Positions 51,093 through 60,752 of a DNA stretch of 64,000 nucleotides are shown here, in pieces. A model generated the notes under the pieces. It did no database searches and was not told the DNA's origin. It saw only the letters and a list, made by a program, of their open reading frames with translations. The position numbers and the translations under genes were made by a program. The stretch lies in contig NZ_LIVX01000002.1 of the NCBI RefSeq assembly GCF_001905665.1, positions 507,420 to 571,419 of the forward strand, in the 5' to 3' direction. This DNA comes from Streptomyces sp. CB02261 (GTDB taxonomy: Bacteria; Actinomycetota; Actinomycetes; Streptomycetales; Streptomycetaceae). Position 1 is the stretch's first letter. The number at the start of each line of letters is the position of its first letter.

Positions 51093-51742
51093 GCGGCGCT
51101 GCTGAGGGAGAGCTTCGCGGCGAAGCCGAGGAAGAGTGCTCCCGCGGCGGAGGTCGCGCCGGCCGAGAGCTTCCTGCGGCGGCGGAACGTGGCGGCGAGG
51201 CGCGTCCCGCCGAAGATGAGCGTCGTCAGGTAGAGGAAGCTGCCGAGCTGGAGCAGGCCGCCGAGGACCAGGAAGGAGAGCGCCGGGTAGGCGTAGGAGG
51301 GGTCCACGAACTGCACGAAGAACGAGATCAGGAAGAGGATCGCCTTCGGGTTGAGCAGGCTGATGACGAGCGCGCGGCGGTACGGGCGCTCCACCGGCCC
51401 GCCGGCCGTGGCCGTCTCGGGCTCCGCCGTTTCGCCCCGGCCGCGCCACATCGCCCAGGCCGCCCGCAGCATCCCGTACGCCATCCAGGCCAGATAGCCG
51501 GCGCCCGCGTACTTCACGATCATGAAGAGGAGCGGGGTGGTCTGCAGCAGCGAGGCGGCGCCGAGCGCGGCGAGGGTCATGAGGACCGTGTCGCCGGTGA
51601 AGACGCCGGCGGCGGCCTTGTACCCGGTCCGGGTGCCCTTGCGGGCGGCGACGGACAGCACGTACAGCGAGTTCGGCCCCGGCAACAGAATGATGAGGAC
51701 GAGCCCGGCGAGATAGGTCGGCAGATCGGTGACACCCAGCAT
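51089..51742 (-). CDS. LysE/RhtB-family amino-acid exporter
   Basis: 217 residues with about six membrane helices: LPTYLAGLVLIILLPGPNSLYVLSVAARKGTRTGYKAAAGVFTGDTVLM is the family opening with the PGPN motif. The later NPKAILFLISFFVQFV is also hallmark. LeuE-like exporters discharge leucine or related amino acids. The ATG at 51742 sits 7 bp from an 11-bp perfect inverted repeat, an operator candidate. It is read toward merR, and the merR promoter overlaps the end of this gene. Confidence 0.9.
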   Translation of the reverse strand: MLGVTDLPTYLAGLVLIILLPGPNSLYVLSVAARKGTRTGYKAAAGVFTGDTVLMTLAALGAASLLQTTPLLFMIVKYAGAGYLAWMAYGMLRAAWAMWRGRGETAEPETATAGGPVERPYRRALVISLLNPKAILFLISFFVQFVDPSYAYPALSFLVLGGLLQLGSFLYLTTLIFGGTRLAATFRRRRKLSAGATSAAGALFLGFAAKLSLSSAA

Positions 51743-51748
51743 GCTGCG

Positions 51749-51774
51749 GAGTGTCGCACACAGGTGCGACACTC
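51749..51774. promoter_or_regulatory. Perfect 11-bp inverted repeat at the lysE start
   Basis: GAGTGTCGCAC-ACAG-GTGCGACACTC immediately upstream of the lysE ATG. It could be an operator, an mRNA leader hairpin hiding the start, or the mutase terminator. Confidence 0.6.
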
Positions 51775-51822
51775 CGCTGTGACCTGCGTCGTGAGCGGTC
51801 CTGGACGGAGCCGCCGGCGGCC

Positions 51823-53403
<1,581 letters not shown>

Positions 53404-53603
53404 GCGTGGTGCCTCCCGATAGATGTGCCGGCTGGTTACTCAGCGGTACCGACCCCCGCGACGGACTGTAGCGGCGGGCGTCCGGGGGGTGGAGGGCAGC
53501 ACGCTGGGACCTTCCTCACAGCATGCGCGGTCCCTGGTCGGCGCGCGCAACCACACACGCGCGAACCGCATCCCTACGTACACACGACACGTTCCGGGGG
53601 GCA

Positions 53604-54479
53604 ATGATGATGCGGTCTTCTTCCGTCATACGCAGAGCGGTACTGGCAGCGGCCTCGGTGGCCCTCGCCACCGGCTGCACCGCTCAGGCGGCCGGCGCCG
53701 GGGGCGGCTCCGGCACGGCCACCCCGACGAAGGCGTCGACGACCGCCGCACCGACCGCGACCACCACGCCGACCGGGGACGGGACTCCGACGGACGACGG
53801 GAAGGCGCCGTCCCCTTCGGCCACGACGGCCACCGGGGAGCCCGGGTCCGAGGTCATGATGGGCGACGGGGACGAGAGCGAGCAGGTGCGTGAGCTCCAG
53901 GCGCGGCTGCGGCAGCTCGGTCACTTCGACCGGGCGCCCACGGGTTTCTACGGGACGATGACGGCCGGTTCGGTCAAGGCCTTCCAGCGGAAGTGGGACC
54001 TGCCCCGGACGGGTTCGGTCGACGGGGCGACCTGGCGGAAGCTGCTCGGGACGAGCCGGAAGCCGACCGCCGACGAACTGAAGCCGGCGACCACGAACGC
54101 GCTGGACACCCCCGACCCGCGGTGCATGACGGGCCGGGTGCTGTGCATCAGCAAGGAGAGCCGGACCCTCGCCTGGATGATCGACGGCAAGGTCGTCTCG
54201 GCGATGGACGTCCGGTTCGGCTCGGAGAACACCCCGACCCGGGAGGGCACGTTCGCCGTGGAGCGGAAGGTCCGCCAGGACTGGTCGAAGCTGTACCACA
54301 CGCCGATGCCGCTCTCGATGTACTTCAGCCGCGGCCAGGCCGTGCACTACTCGTCGGACTTCGCGGCCCGCGGCTACAACGGCGGGTCGCACGGCTGTGT
54401 CAACGTCCGGGACCGGGCCAAGCTGACCACCCTCTTCGACCAGGTGAAGGTCGGCGACAAGGTCGTCGTCCACTGGTGA
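53604..54479 (+). CDS. L,D-transpeptidase lipoprotein
   Basis: 291 residues. The lipobox VALATGCTAQ (Cys25) is followed by a Thr/Pro-rich stalk, a PGBD1 peptidoglycan-binding domain (about 90-150) and a YkuD catalytic domain ending in NGGSHGCVNVRDRAK (Cys about 265), here the canonical SHGC-N motif. Three ATG codons in a row (53604, 53607, 53610) make the exact start ambiguous; GGGGGG precedes them. It should form 3-3 crosslinks while anchored in the membrane. Compare the soluble homologue at 31463. Confidence 0.92.
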   Translation: MMMRSSSVIRRAVLAAASVALATGCTAQAAGAGGGSGTATPTKASTTAAPTATTTPTGDGTPTDDGKAPSPSATTATGEPGSEVMMGDGDESEQVRELQARLRQLGHFDRAPTGFYGTMTAGSVKAFQRKWDLPRTGSVDGATWRKLLGTSRKPTADELKPATTNALDTPDPRCMTGRVLCISKESRTLAWMIDGKVVSAMDVRFGSENTPTREGTFAVERKVRQDWSKLYHTPMPLSMYFSRGQAVHYSSDFAARGYNGGSHGCVNVRDRAKLTTLFDQVKVGDKVVVHW

Positions 54480-54500
54480 CCCGGGAGGGGTGGAGAGAGG

Positions 54501-54537
54501 GCGCGGGTGGGACCGGGGGAACGTGTCCCACCCGCGC
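54501..54537. terminator. 13-bp bidirectional terminator
   Basis: GCGCGGGTGGGAC (54501-54513) pairs fully with 54525-54537 around an 11-nt loop. It ends the L,D-transpeptidase transcript and possibly the converging membrane-protein gene. Confidence 0.78.
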
Positions 54538-54633
54538 CGGGTGCGCGGAGCCGTAGGTACGGGGGGAACCCCGGCTCTCTGCGCGGCCGATGACCAGTCG
54601 GCACTTCATACTGCGCCGACGGGTCGAGAAGTG

Positions 54634-55767
54634 TTACACCGCGAGCGGAACGCGTGTGGTGACGGCGATCCCGAGGGGCAGGACGGCGGAGAGCCGGGCG
54701 GTGCCGGTACGGGTGTTCCCCGAGCTGTCGCGCGTGTCGTCCCGGCCGCCGTCCGGGCGTTCCTCGGACCTGCCGTCGGCCCTGCCGCCGCCCTGCCGGG
54801 TGTCCTGCGAGCCGCCCTTGGCGTCGTCCTTGTCGTCCCCGGTGTCGGCGTCGGAGTCCTTGCCGTCGTCCTTGGCCCCGCCCTCGGGCGTGCCGGCGTC
54901 GCCGCCGAGGATCCGGTCGCAGTAGCGGCGCAGCGTCTCACCGCCGCGCAGGCTGTTCGTGAGCTGCTTCCGGCCGGTGACGTCGAGCCGGCCCGTCCGG
55001 TACTCCCGGCAGGCCTGGACGGCCTTCGCCAGGGAGGTCGTGCCGCCGGTGCCGGGGTCCGTTCCCGTACCGCCGGAGTCCTTGCCCGTACCCGCCGTGC
55101 TCCTGCCCGGCTTCGGGGTGCCGGGGCCCGCGGTGCCCGTGGTGTGGCCGTCCGGGCCGCCGGTGGGCGGTGCGGTGGTGGTGCCGGTGCCCGCGGAGGG
55201 GGACACGCCGGGCGTGGGTTCACCGTCGGCGCCCGGAGCCGTCGGGGGCGCCTCGGGGTCCTCGCGTATGCCGGGCTCCTTGGAGACGAGCGTGTCGGCG
55301 CTCTCCCCCGCCGTGACGGAGCTGGCGGGCGCCGGGCCCACCAGGGGCAGCACACCTGTTCCAGCGGCGACGGCGACCCCTCCGACGGTGACGGCGGCGA
55401 CCGCGGCGGCCAGTCCGTACCGCACGGAGCGTCCCCAGCGGCGCCTCGGCGCGGCGACCGGCACGAGCCGCACCCGGCCGAGGTCGGCGCGGAGGGTACG
55501 GCCGTGCGGCGCTCCGGCCGGCACGGAGGCGCGGGCGGCCGCGCGCTCGGCGGTGGCCTTCCGGAAGGCGGCGAGTGCGGCGGCCTCGCCGGGCAGTTCG
55601 CCGCTCCCGGCCGCGGGGAAGGCGGGGGTACGGGCCGCGTCGAGGGCGCCGGCGAGGCGCTCGGCCCCGGCGCGCGCGTGGTCGTCGACGGCGTCGACCG
55701 GCTCGCCGCGGAGCAGCCGCTCGGCGGCCTCCTGGTCGAGCCACTGGTACCGCTCGTCGGCCATCAC
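54634..55767 (-). CDS. Single-pass membrane protein coupled to an ECF sigma gene
   Basis: 377 residues. Residues 1-112 are cytoplasmic and helical (ERYQWLDQEAAERLLRGEPV...), a helix spans about 115-138, and the exterior is a long Pro/Thr/Gly/Asp-rich region with a small two-Cys domain (ACREYRTGRLDV...RRYCDRIL). The architecture matches a regulator of ECF sigma factors (anti-sigma or sigma-linked sensor). The ATGATG start overlaps the sigma stop codon, so the two are translated together. No catalytic motif visible, and no HxxxCxxC zinc anti-sigma motif. Confidence 0.72.
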   Translation of the reverse strand: MMADERYQWLDQEAAERLLRGEPVDAVDDHARAGAERLAGALDAARTPAFPAAGSGELPGEAAALAAFRKATAERAAARASVPAGAPHGRTLRADLGRVRLVPVAAPRRRWGRSVRYGLAAAVAAVTVGGVAVAAGTGVLPLVGPAPASSVTAGESADTLVSKEPGIREDPEAPPTAPGADGEPTPGVSPSAGTGTTTAPPTGGPDGHTTGTAGPGTPKPGRSTAGTGKDSGGTGTDPGTGGTTSLAKAVQACREYRTGRLDVTGRKQLTNSLRGGETLRRYCDRILGGDAGTPEGGAKDDGKDSDADTGDDKDDAKGGSQDTRQGGGRADGRSEERPDGGRDDTRDSSGNTRTGTARLSAVLPLGIAVTTRVPLAV

Positions 55768-56453
55768 ATGTCCTTCTGCGTACGGGGACGTGATTGCGTC
55801 ACACCGCGGGGCGGCACGGACCCCGGCAGGCGCCCGCGTTGCGGAGGCACACCGTCCAGCGCGGCGACGGCTCCGGCGCCGCCGTCGGCCCCGTCCGCGT
55901 CACCGTCGACGCCGAGGAGTTCGGCGAGCTTCTTCAGGCCGCGGTGGGCCGCGGTGCGTACGGCGCCGGGGCGTTTCCCCAGCGTGTCGGCGGCGCTCTT
56001 GGCGTCGAGTCCGACGACGACGCGCAGGACGACGGCCTCGGCCTGGTCCTGCGGAAGCTGGGCGATCAGCCGCATGGCGTGTCCGGTGGCGAGGGCCTCC
56101 AGGGCTTCGCCCGCCGTGTCCGACGCCGCGGGCTTGTCGGTGAGTTCGGCCTCGTCGGCGCCGGCGGCGGGGCGCCTGCCCCGCATCCGTATGTGGTCGA
56201 GGGCGCGGTTGCGGGCGATCCGGGCGGCCCAGCCGCGGAAGCGGTCCGCGTCGCCGTCGAAGCGGTCGAGGTCGCGGGCGATCTGGAGCCAGGACTCCGA
56301 GGTGACGTCCTCGGCGTCGGCGTCGCCGACCAGTGTGCGTATGTAGCCGAGCAACCGTGGATGCACGGCGCGATACACAGTACGGAAGGCGTTCTCGTCC
56401 CCGTCCTGCGCAGCGAGCACCGCGGCCGTCAGCTCCGCGTCGTCCCCCAGCAC
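55764..56453 (-). CDS. ECF-type RNA polymerase sigma factor
   Basis: 229 residues from GTG 56453. Region 2: AFRTVYRAVHPRLLGYIRTLVGDADAEDVTSESWLQIARDLDRFDGDADRFRGWAARIARNRALDHIR; region 4: RLIAQLPQDQAEAVVLRVVVGLDAKSAADTLGKRPGAVRTAAHRGLKKLAELLG. A Gly/Arg-rich tail follows. Longer frames to 56849 lose codon bias and were not used. The start has only a close G-rich stretch for ribosome binding. Its likely partner is the membrane protein encoded in overlapping fashion downstream. Confidence 0.88.
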   Translation of the reverse strand: MLGDDAELTAAVLAAQDGDENAFRTVYRAVHPRLLGYIRTLVGDADAEDVTSESWLQIARDLDRFDGDADRFRGWAARIARNRALDHIRMRGRRPAAGADEAELTDKPAASDTAGEALEALATGHAMRLIAQLPQDQAEAVVLRVVVGLDAKSAADTLGKRPGAVRTAAHRGLKKLAELLGVDGDADGADGGAGAVAALDGVPPQRGRLPGSVPPRGVTQSRPRTQKDM

Positions 56454-56863
56454 TCCCCAAACCCTGTTCGTCGGTCGCGTCGTCGCGTCGTCGCTCCATC
56501 GCGGCTGGTCACCACCGCCACGCCGCCTCGCGCATCTGCACGCTACGTCGTGGCGCGGCGTCACGTCCACGCGATCCGGGGTCTTTGTGCAACTTGCAAC
56601 CTTCGAGCGACGGCGCGCGGGGAGCGTGTGGGGCGCGCCCGGATGCGGGTGCGCGGCGGTGTGACAGAAAACGCACCCCCGGCGCTGAAAGGAGTACGGA
56701 GCCGTGCTGCGGCTCCGTGGACGACGACCGGGGTCTCTCCTGTGGGGGGTGGCGACCCCGGTCGTCTCCCTTTTCCCCACCCTTTTCCGCCCTTCTGCCG
56801 CCCTTCCCTCTCGACTGTCAACTGACGGTTGACACTGGCGGGGTGTCAACCTAGGGTTGCCTC
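56454..56863. other. Divergent region: sigma gene and ClpN gene promoters
   Basis: 410 bp without a credible gene. A 12-bp stem (56723-56734 with 56755-56766) and a 7-bp stem near 56697-56717 may be RNA structures or terminators. The right end holds the ClpN promoter with twin palindromes. On the minus strand TTGACA (from 56821-56816) could serve the sigma gene. The left end is rich in CGTCG repeats. Confidence 0.5.
56817..56861 (+). promoter_or_regulatory. Leaderless ClpN promoter with twin palindromes
   Basis: TTGACA at 56829-56834 and TAGGGT at 56852-56857 are separated by exactly 17 bp, and transcription start is predicted at the A of ATG 56864. GTCAAC-TGACG-GTTGAC (56817-56833) overlaps the -35 and GTCAAC-CTAGG-GTTGC (56845-56860) the -10. 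The two sites are 28 bp apart. Confidence 0.75.
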
Positions 56864-57601
56864 ATGACGCATCCAGTCGGCATGAATGTCCCCGTCCGTC
56901 TCGACGAACTCATCGACGCGATCAAGAAGGTCCACCCCGACGCCCTGGAGCAGCTCTCCGGCGCCGTCATCGCGGCGGACCACCTCGGCGATGTCGCCGA
57001 CCACCTCATCGGCCACTTCGTGGACCAGGCCCGGCGCTCCGGCGCCTCCTGGACCGACATCGGCCGCAGCATGGGCGTGACCCGCCAGGCGGCACAGAAG
57101 CGGTTCGTTCCCAAGGACCCGGACACGGAGAAGATGGACCCGAACGCCGGGTTCAACCGCTTCACCCCCCGCGCCAGGAACGTGGTCATGGCCTCCCAGA
57201 ACGAGGCCACGGCCGTCGGCAACGCCGAGATCACCCCCGCCCACCTGGCGCTCGGCCTGCTCGCCGAGCCCGAGGGGATCGCCGCGTACTGGATCACCTC
57301 CCAGGGCGTGACCCTCGACCAGGTCCGCGAGGCCGCCGCCGCGACCCTGCCGCCGGGCGTCGAGGAGCCGCCCGCCCTCGTCCCGTACGACGCGGCGGCG
57401 AAGAAGGTCCTGGAGCTGACGTTCCGCGAGGCCCTGCGCCTCGGCCACAACTACGTCGGCACCGAGCACATCCTGCTCGCCCTCCTGGAGCACGAGGACG
57501 GCACGGGCGTGCTCACCGGCCTCGGACTCGACAAGGCCACGGCGGAGCGGCAGATCGCCGAGACCATCGCCTCGGCGACGGTCGAGGCGCCGGAGTCCTG
57601 A
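56864..57601 (+). CDS. ClpN-domain protein with helix-turn-helix
   Basis: 245 residues. Residues 10-55 are helical; an HTH-like segment ASWTDIGRSMGVTRQAAQKRF spans 61-81. Residues 98-240 carry a duplicated Clp N domain (FTPRARNVVMASQNEATAVGNAEITPAHLALGLL and FREALRLGHNYVGTEHILLALLEHEDGTGVLTGLGLD), the substrate/adaptor module of ClpC-type chaperones, with no ATPase domain. It probably binds DNA and regulates its own leaderless promoter, with the Clp module sensing protein damage or adaptors. The regulatory part is inferred. Confidence 0.85.
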   Translation: MTHPVGMNVPVRLDELIDAIKKVHPDALEQLSGAVIAADHLGDVADHLIGHFVDQARRSGASWTDIGRSMGVTRQAAQKRFVPKDPDTEKMDPNAGFNRFTPRARNVVMASQNEATAVGNAEITPAHLALGLLAEPEGIAAYWITSQGVTLDQVREAAAATLPPGVEEPPALVPYDAAAKKVLELTFREALRLGHNYVGTEHILLALLEHEDGTGVLTGLGLDKATAERQIAETIASATVEAPES

Positions 57602-57614
57602 CCGGATCCGACCC

Positions 57615-58175
57615 TCAGGCGGTGCGGGCCCGGCGCGAGACGACCGCGCGCAGCACCCGGCCACCCTCGACGGAGAGTTCACGCGCCCGCCGCAGACCGG
57701 TCGGGCCCTGGGCGACCGACGCGAGGACGGCCTGCTGGCGGCGGAGCTCCCCGGCGAGCAGCGGGCCCGCACCGTCCGCGTCCCCGGCCCGGCAGCGCTC
57801 GACGAGGCCGTCGGGCACCTCGGCGGCGTCGAACCGGCCGTGCAGGGCGAGTGCGGTGCCGGAGCAGGCGTGGGCCCAGGCACGGAGCTCTTCGGCGGTC
57901 CAGCCCGCCGGGGCGGCGGACAGCATCCCGCGTACGGTCCCGGCGTCCTCCGTGCCGTCGGCGTCCAGTGCGACGCGGGCCTTGGCGACGGCCTCGCTCC
58001 AGGCGTTCCCGTCACCGCGCGCGACGGCCGCCCAGACGGGCCGAAGGGCGTCGCCCCCGTCGGCGGCGAGCAGGGGGAGACAGCGGTCGAGGCAGGCGAG
58101 GCCGGCCGCGGCCAGGCCCCGCTCGTCGGCCCCGTCGATCAGTTCCAGCAGGCTCCGGCCGTTCCCCGACGTCAT
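57615..58175 (-). CDS. Hypothetical helical protein
   Basis: 186 residues, Ala/Leu/Arg-rich, predicted all-helical (LLELIDGADERGLAAAGLACLDRCLPLLAADGG, WAAVARGDGNAWSEAVAKARVAL, AEELRAWAHACSGTALALHGRFDAAEV). No signal peptide, membrane helix or known motif. Converges on the ClpN gene with 13 bp between stops, and its upstream neighbour on the same strand is the DUF4328-like gene 66 bp away. Unrecognised. Start ATG 58175. Confidence 0.65.
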   Translation of the reverse strand: MTSGNGRSLLELIDGADERGLAAAGLACLDRCLPLLAADGGDALRPVWAAVARGDGNAWSEAVAKARVALDADGTEDAGTVRGMLSAAPAGWTAEELRAWAHACSGTALALHGRFDAAEVPDGLVERCRAGDADGAGPLLAGELRRQQAVLASVAQGPTGLRRARELSVEGGRVLRAVVSRRARTA

Positions 58176-58241
58176 GGACGCCTCCTCGCCACCCGATGCG
58201 GACGCAGTACTTCCCCTACTGCGCCGGGGGGCGCTTTTTCG

Positions 58242-58877
58242 TCACTGCGCGGCCGGAATCATGCCAGTGGCCTTGGCGTGCTGCATAGAGGTCAGACGCC
58301 GGACGAAGAGGATGGCGAGGACGGCGGCGGCGATGTCGAGGACGTAGCCCGCGAGGGACCACCGGGTCGCGTCGAGCCAGGCCTCGATGGTCTCCGCCCT
58401 CTTGAACATCTGGCCGGAGGTCCAGTTCACCAAGGTGCCGGCGACCCAGCACGTCCACCAGCTGTTGAGCAGCGTCAGCTCCCGACCGCCGTCGGCGGCG
58501 TACGGCTGCCAGCGGCTGGCCCGCCAGATGTCGACGGCGACCGCCCGCGGGATCCAGAGGTTGGCGAGCGGGACGAACCAGCCGCCGATGGCCCAGCCCG
58601 GCTTCCGGCCCTGCAGGTCACCGGCCCAGATCTCGGCGTTCTTCCGCAGTCGGTGGAACCAGACGATGAAGACGACCGCGGTCGCGAGGTACAGGGTGAG
58701 CGACAGGCTGTAGGCCAGGTTCAGGTCGATCGGCCCGAACGTCTCCGGGCCGTAGGGGTCGGGCTCGGCGGCCGTCACCACGCGGACGTCCATGAGGCCG
58801 AGGAAGAGATCGAAGGCGATGTTGCCCGCCAGCAGGGCCACCACGGCATGCGAAAGGCCGTTCGGATTGCGAAGCAC
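58242..58877 (-). CDS. DUF4328-like membrane protein
   Basis: 211 residues with about four or five helices (AVVALLAGNIAFDLFLGLMDVRV, LAYSLSLTLYLATAVVFIVWFHRLRKNAE..., WAIGGWFVPLANLWIPRAVAVDIWRAS, YVLDIAAAVLAILFVRRLT). The WFxRxxxNA and GWAIGGWFVPLxNLWxP pattern identifies DUF4328. GTG 58877 follows a G-rich stretch. Function unknown. Confidence 0.82.
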   Translation of the reverse strand: MLRNPNGLSHAVVALLAGNIAFDLFLGLMDVRVVTAAEPDPYGPETFGPIDLNLAYSLSLTLYLATAVVFIVWFHRLRKNAEIWAGDLQGRKPGWAIGGWFVPLANLWIPRAVAVDIWRASRWQPYAADGGRELTLLNSWWTCWVAGTLVNWTSGQMFKRAETIEAWLDATRWSLAGYVLDIAAAVLAILFVRRLTSMQHAKATGMIPAAQ

Positions 58878-58992
58878 GGGTGTGTTCCCCCCCAGGGAAG
58901 TGCGGCGCCCCTCCCCGAGGCGCCGGCGGCGGCCGAGCGGCCGCCGCCGGGGGAACGTACGCGATCCGGAGCGGCCGCGTCCACGACGGCCG

Positions 58993-60615
58993 TCAGCGCA
59001 CCTCCGCCGCCAGCGCCCGGAACTGGTCCCAGGTCAGGGTCGGTCTCGCCGGGTCCCAGACCTTCTGGGCGAGGGCCGTCAGGGGGAGCCGGATGCCGTC
59101 CGCCACCTGCGCCTGCGTCTGCGCGCGGGACAGGTCGCACCAGACCGCGAAGCGGGCGCCGAGGATCTGCGGGTCGTACCGCGCGGGGACCGGGGTGGTG
59201 CCCCGCAGCACCCGCGGGGTCCACTGCTCGTAGATACGGCGGCCCGTCGGGTACGTGAACTGGTTCGGCTCGCCGAGGACGTAGTAGAGGTACTCGTCGT
59301 TGAGGTTCACGACCTTGCGGCCCTCGGCCAGGTACTCGACCGGCGGCCGGACACCGATCTCCTTGCCGGTCCAGTACTCGACCTCGATGCCCTTGTCGGC
59401 GTTGACGACCCCGCCCCGGAAGAAGCCGTCGTTCCAGGCCTTCGCGACCTTGTCGGTGCCGCGCACCACCGCCGCCCGGTCGTTCAGCCAGCCCTCCGCC
59501 AGGTCCTGGACGCGCGCGTCGGGGCCGTACTTCTGCCGGGCCGCCGAGGCCAGCTGCGGATAGGAGGCCTCCGGGGAACGGACGGTCAGGGCCTGGTACT
59601 CGTCGGCACCGACGTGGAACCAGCCGCCGGGGAAGAGCGCGGCGTACTCCCGCAGCAGCTCGTCCACGAGCCGCGCGGAGGCGGGCTTGGAGATGTCGAT
59701 CGCACCCTGGCGCGGCGTCCCCTGGACGTTGAGCAGCCGCAGCTCGGGATACGCCCGCAGGACCGCTCCGAGGTGTCCGGGCGAGTCGATCTCGGGCACG
59801 ACGGTGATGTGCAGGCTCTGCGCGAGGGCGAGGATCCGGCGCACCTCGGCCTTGGTGAGGTGCTGGTCCGAGACGATCTCGGGGTGGGTGTCCGAGGCGA
59901 TCCGGAACCCCTGGTCGTCGGAGAAGTGCAGACCGAACTGGTTGAGCTTGAGGTCGGCCATCTCCCGGAGCCGGGCCTCGATCCACTCCGCGGTGAAGAA
60001 CTTGCGGGCGATGTCGAGGTTCAGGCCTCGCTGCGGCTTCGCGGGGGTGTCGACGACCGTGCCCTCGGGCATCGCGCCCGAGCCGTTCACCGACTGCTTC
60101 AGGGTGCGGGTCCCGTAGAAGACGCCGGCCTGGTCGGGCCCGGTGATCCTGACCCGGTCGTCGCGGGTGATGAGGGTGTACGACTCGGGGGAGCCCTTGC
60201 CGCCGAGGGCCAGCTCGACGTCGCCCGCGCGGGCGGCGACGGCTCCGCGGTACGCGATCTTCAGCTCTCCCGCGAGCATCCGCGCCTCGTCGGCGAGCCC
60301 CTCGCTGCCGGCCGCGATGACGATCCCGGCCGTCGGCGTGGGTTTCCAGCCGGGGCCGCGGGCGGCCTCGTGGTCACGGACGGCGGGGATGGTGCGGGGC
60401 GCCGTGGAGAGCGGGTAGGTCCGGGTCGGCGTAGGCGTGGGGCTGGGCGGCGCGCTGGTGGGCGCGGCGCTCGCGGAGGTGCCGCCGGACGGGGTGGGGG
60501 GCGGGGGCGCTCCGGTGGGAGTGCCGTTCGAACAGGCCGCCACGGTGGCCAGTGCCACCGCGGTCGCCAGCAGTGCGGGGCCCTTGTGGGGCCCTCGTAT
60601 GGAGTACCGCATCAT
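58993..60615 (-). CDS. GH20 beta-N-acetylhexosaminidase lipoprotein
   Basis: 540 residues. Lipobox ATVAACSN (Cys28) then a Pro/Ser/Thr linker, a GH20b domain (about 75-205) and the GH20 barrel from KPQRGLNLDIARKFF to the end. The catalytic pair is in WFHVGADEYQAL (Asp-Glu), with SPGHLGAVLRAYPELR in the preceding strand. The enzyme releases terminal GlcNAc or GalNAc outside the cell, e.g. from chitin or peptidoglycan fragments. No DasR-like site ACTGGTCTAGACCACT was found upstream. ATG double start at 60615/60612. Confidence 0.92.
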   Translation of the reverse strand: MMRYSIRGPHKGPALLATAVALATVAACSNGTPTGAPPPPTPSGGTSASAAPTSAPPSPTPTPTRTYPLSTAPRTIPAVRDHEAARGPGWKPTPTAGIVIAAGSEGLADEARMLAGELKIAYRGAVAARAGDVELALGGKGSPESYTLITRDDRVRITGPDQAGVFYGTRTLKQSVNGSGAMPEGTVVDTPAKPQRGLNLDIARKFFTAEWIEARLREMADLKLNQFGLHFSDDQGFRIASDTHPEIVSDQHLTKAEVRRILALAQSLHITVVPEIDSPGHLGAVLRAYPELRLLNVQGTPRQGAIDISKPASARLVDELLREYAALFPGGWFHVGADEYQALTVRSPEASYPQLASAARQKYGPDARVQDLAEGWLNDRAAVVRGTDKVAKAWNDGFFRGGVVNADKGIEVEYWTGKEIGVRPPVEYLAEGRKVVNLNDEYLYYVLGEPNQFTYPTGRRIYEQWTPRVLRGTTPVPARYDPQILGARFAVWCDLSRAQTQAQVADGIRLPLTALAQKVWDPARPTLTWDQFRALAAEVR

Positions 60616-60752
60616 TCGGAATCCTCCCGTACGGCGGACGGTCCGGCCAATCGGGGGAACGGAACCCGATCATCCATCACATGTTCCGAAACTCTCCCTT
60701 CCGGGTGAAATTCGTGCATCCGTCGGACACTTCCCTCGTCCCGTCGATAACG

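Noticed and set aside
56454..56849. N-terminal extension of the ECF sigma factor
   Set aside because: The extension is Arg/Pro-rich, lacks G/C bias at codon third positions and overlaps the ClpN promoter. GTG 56453 gives a normal sigma length.
60616..60752. DasR operator upstream of the GH20 gene
   Set aside because: No match to ACTGGTCTAGACCACT even with several mismatches.
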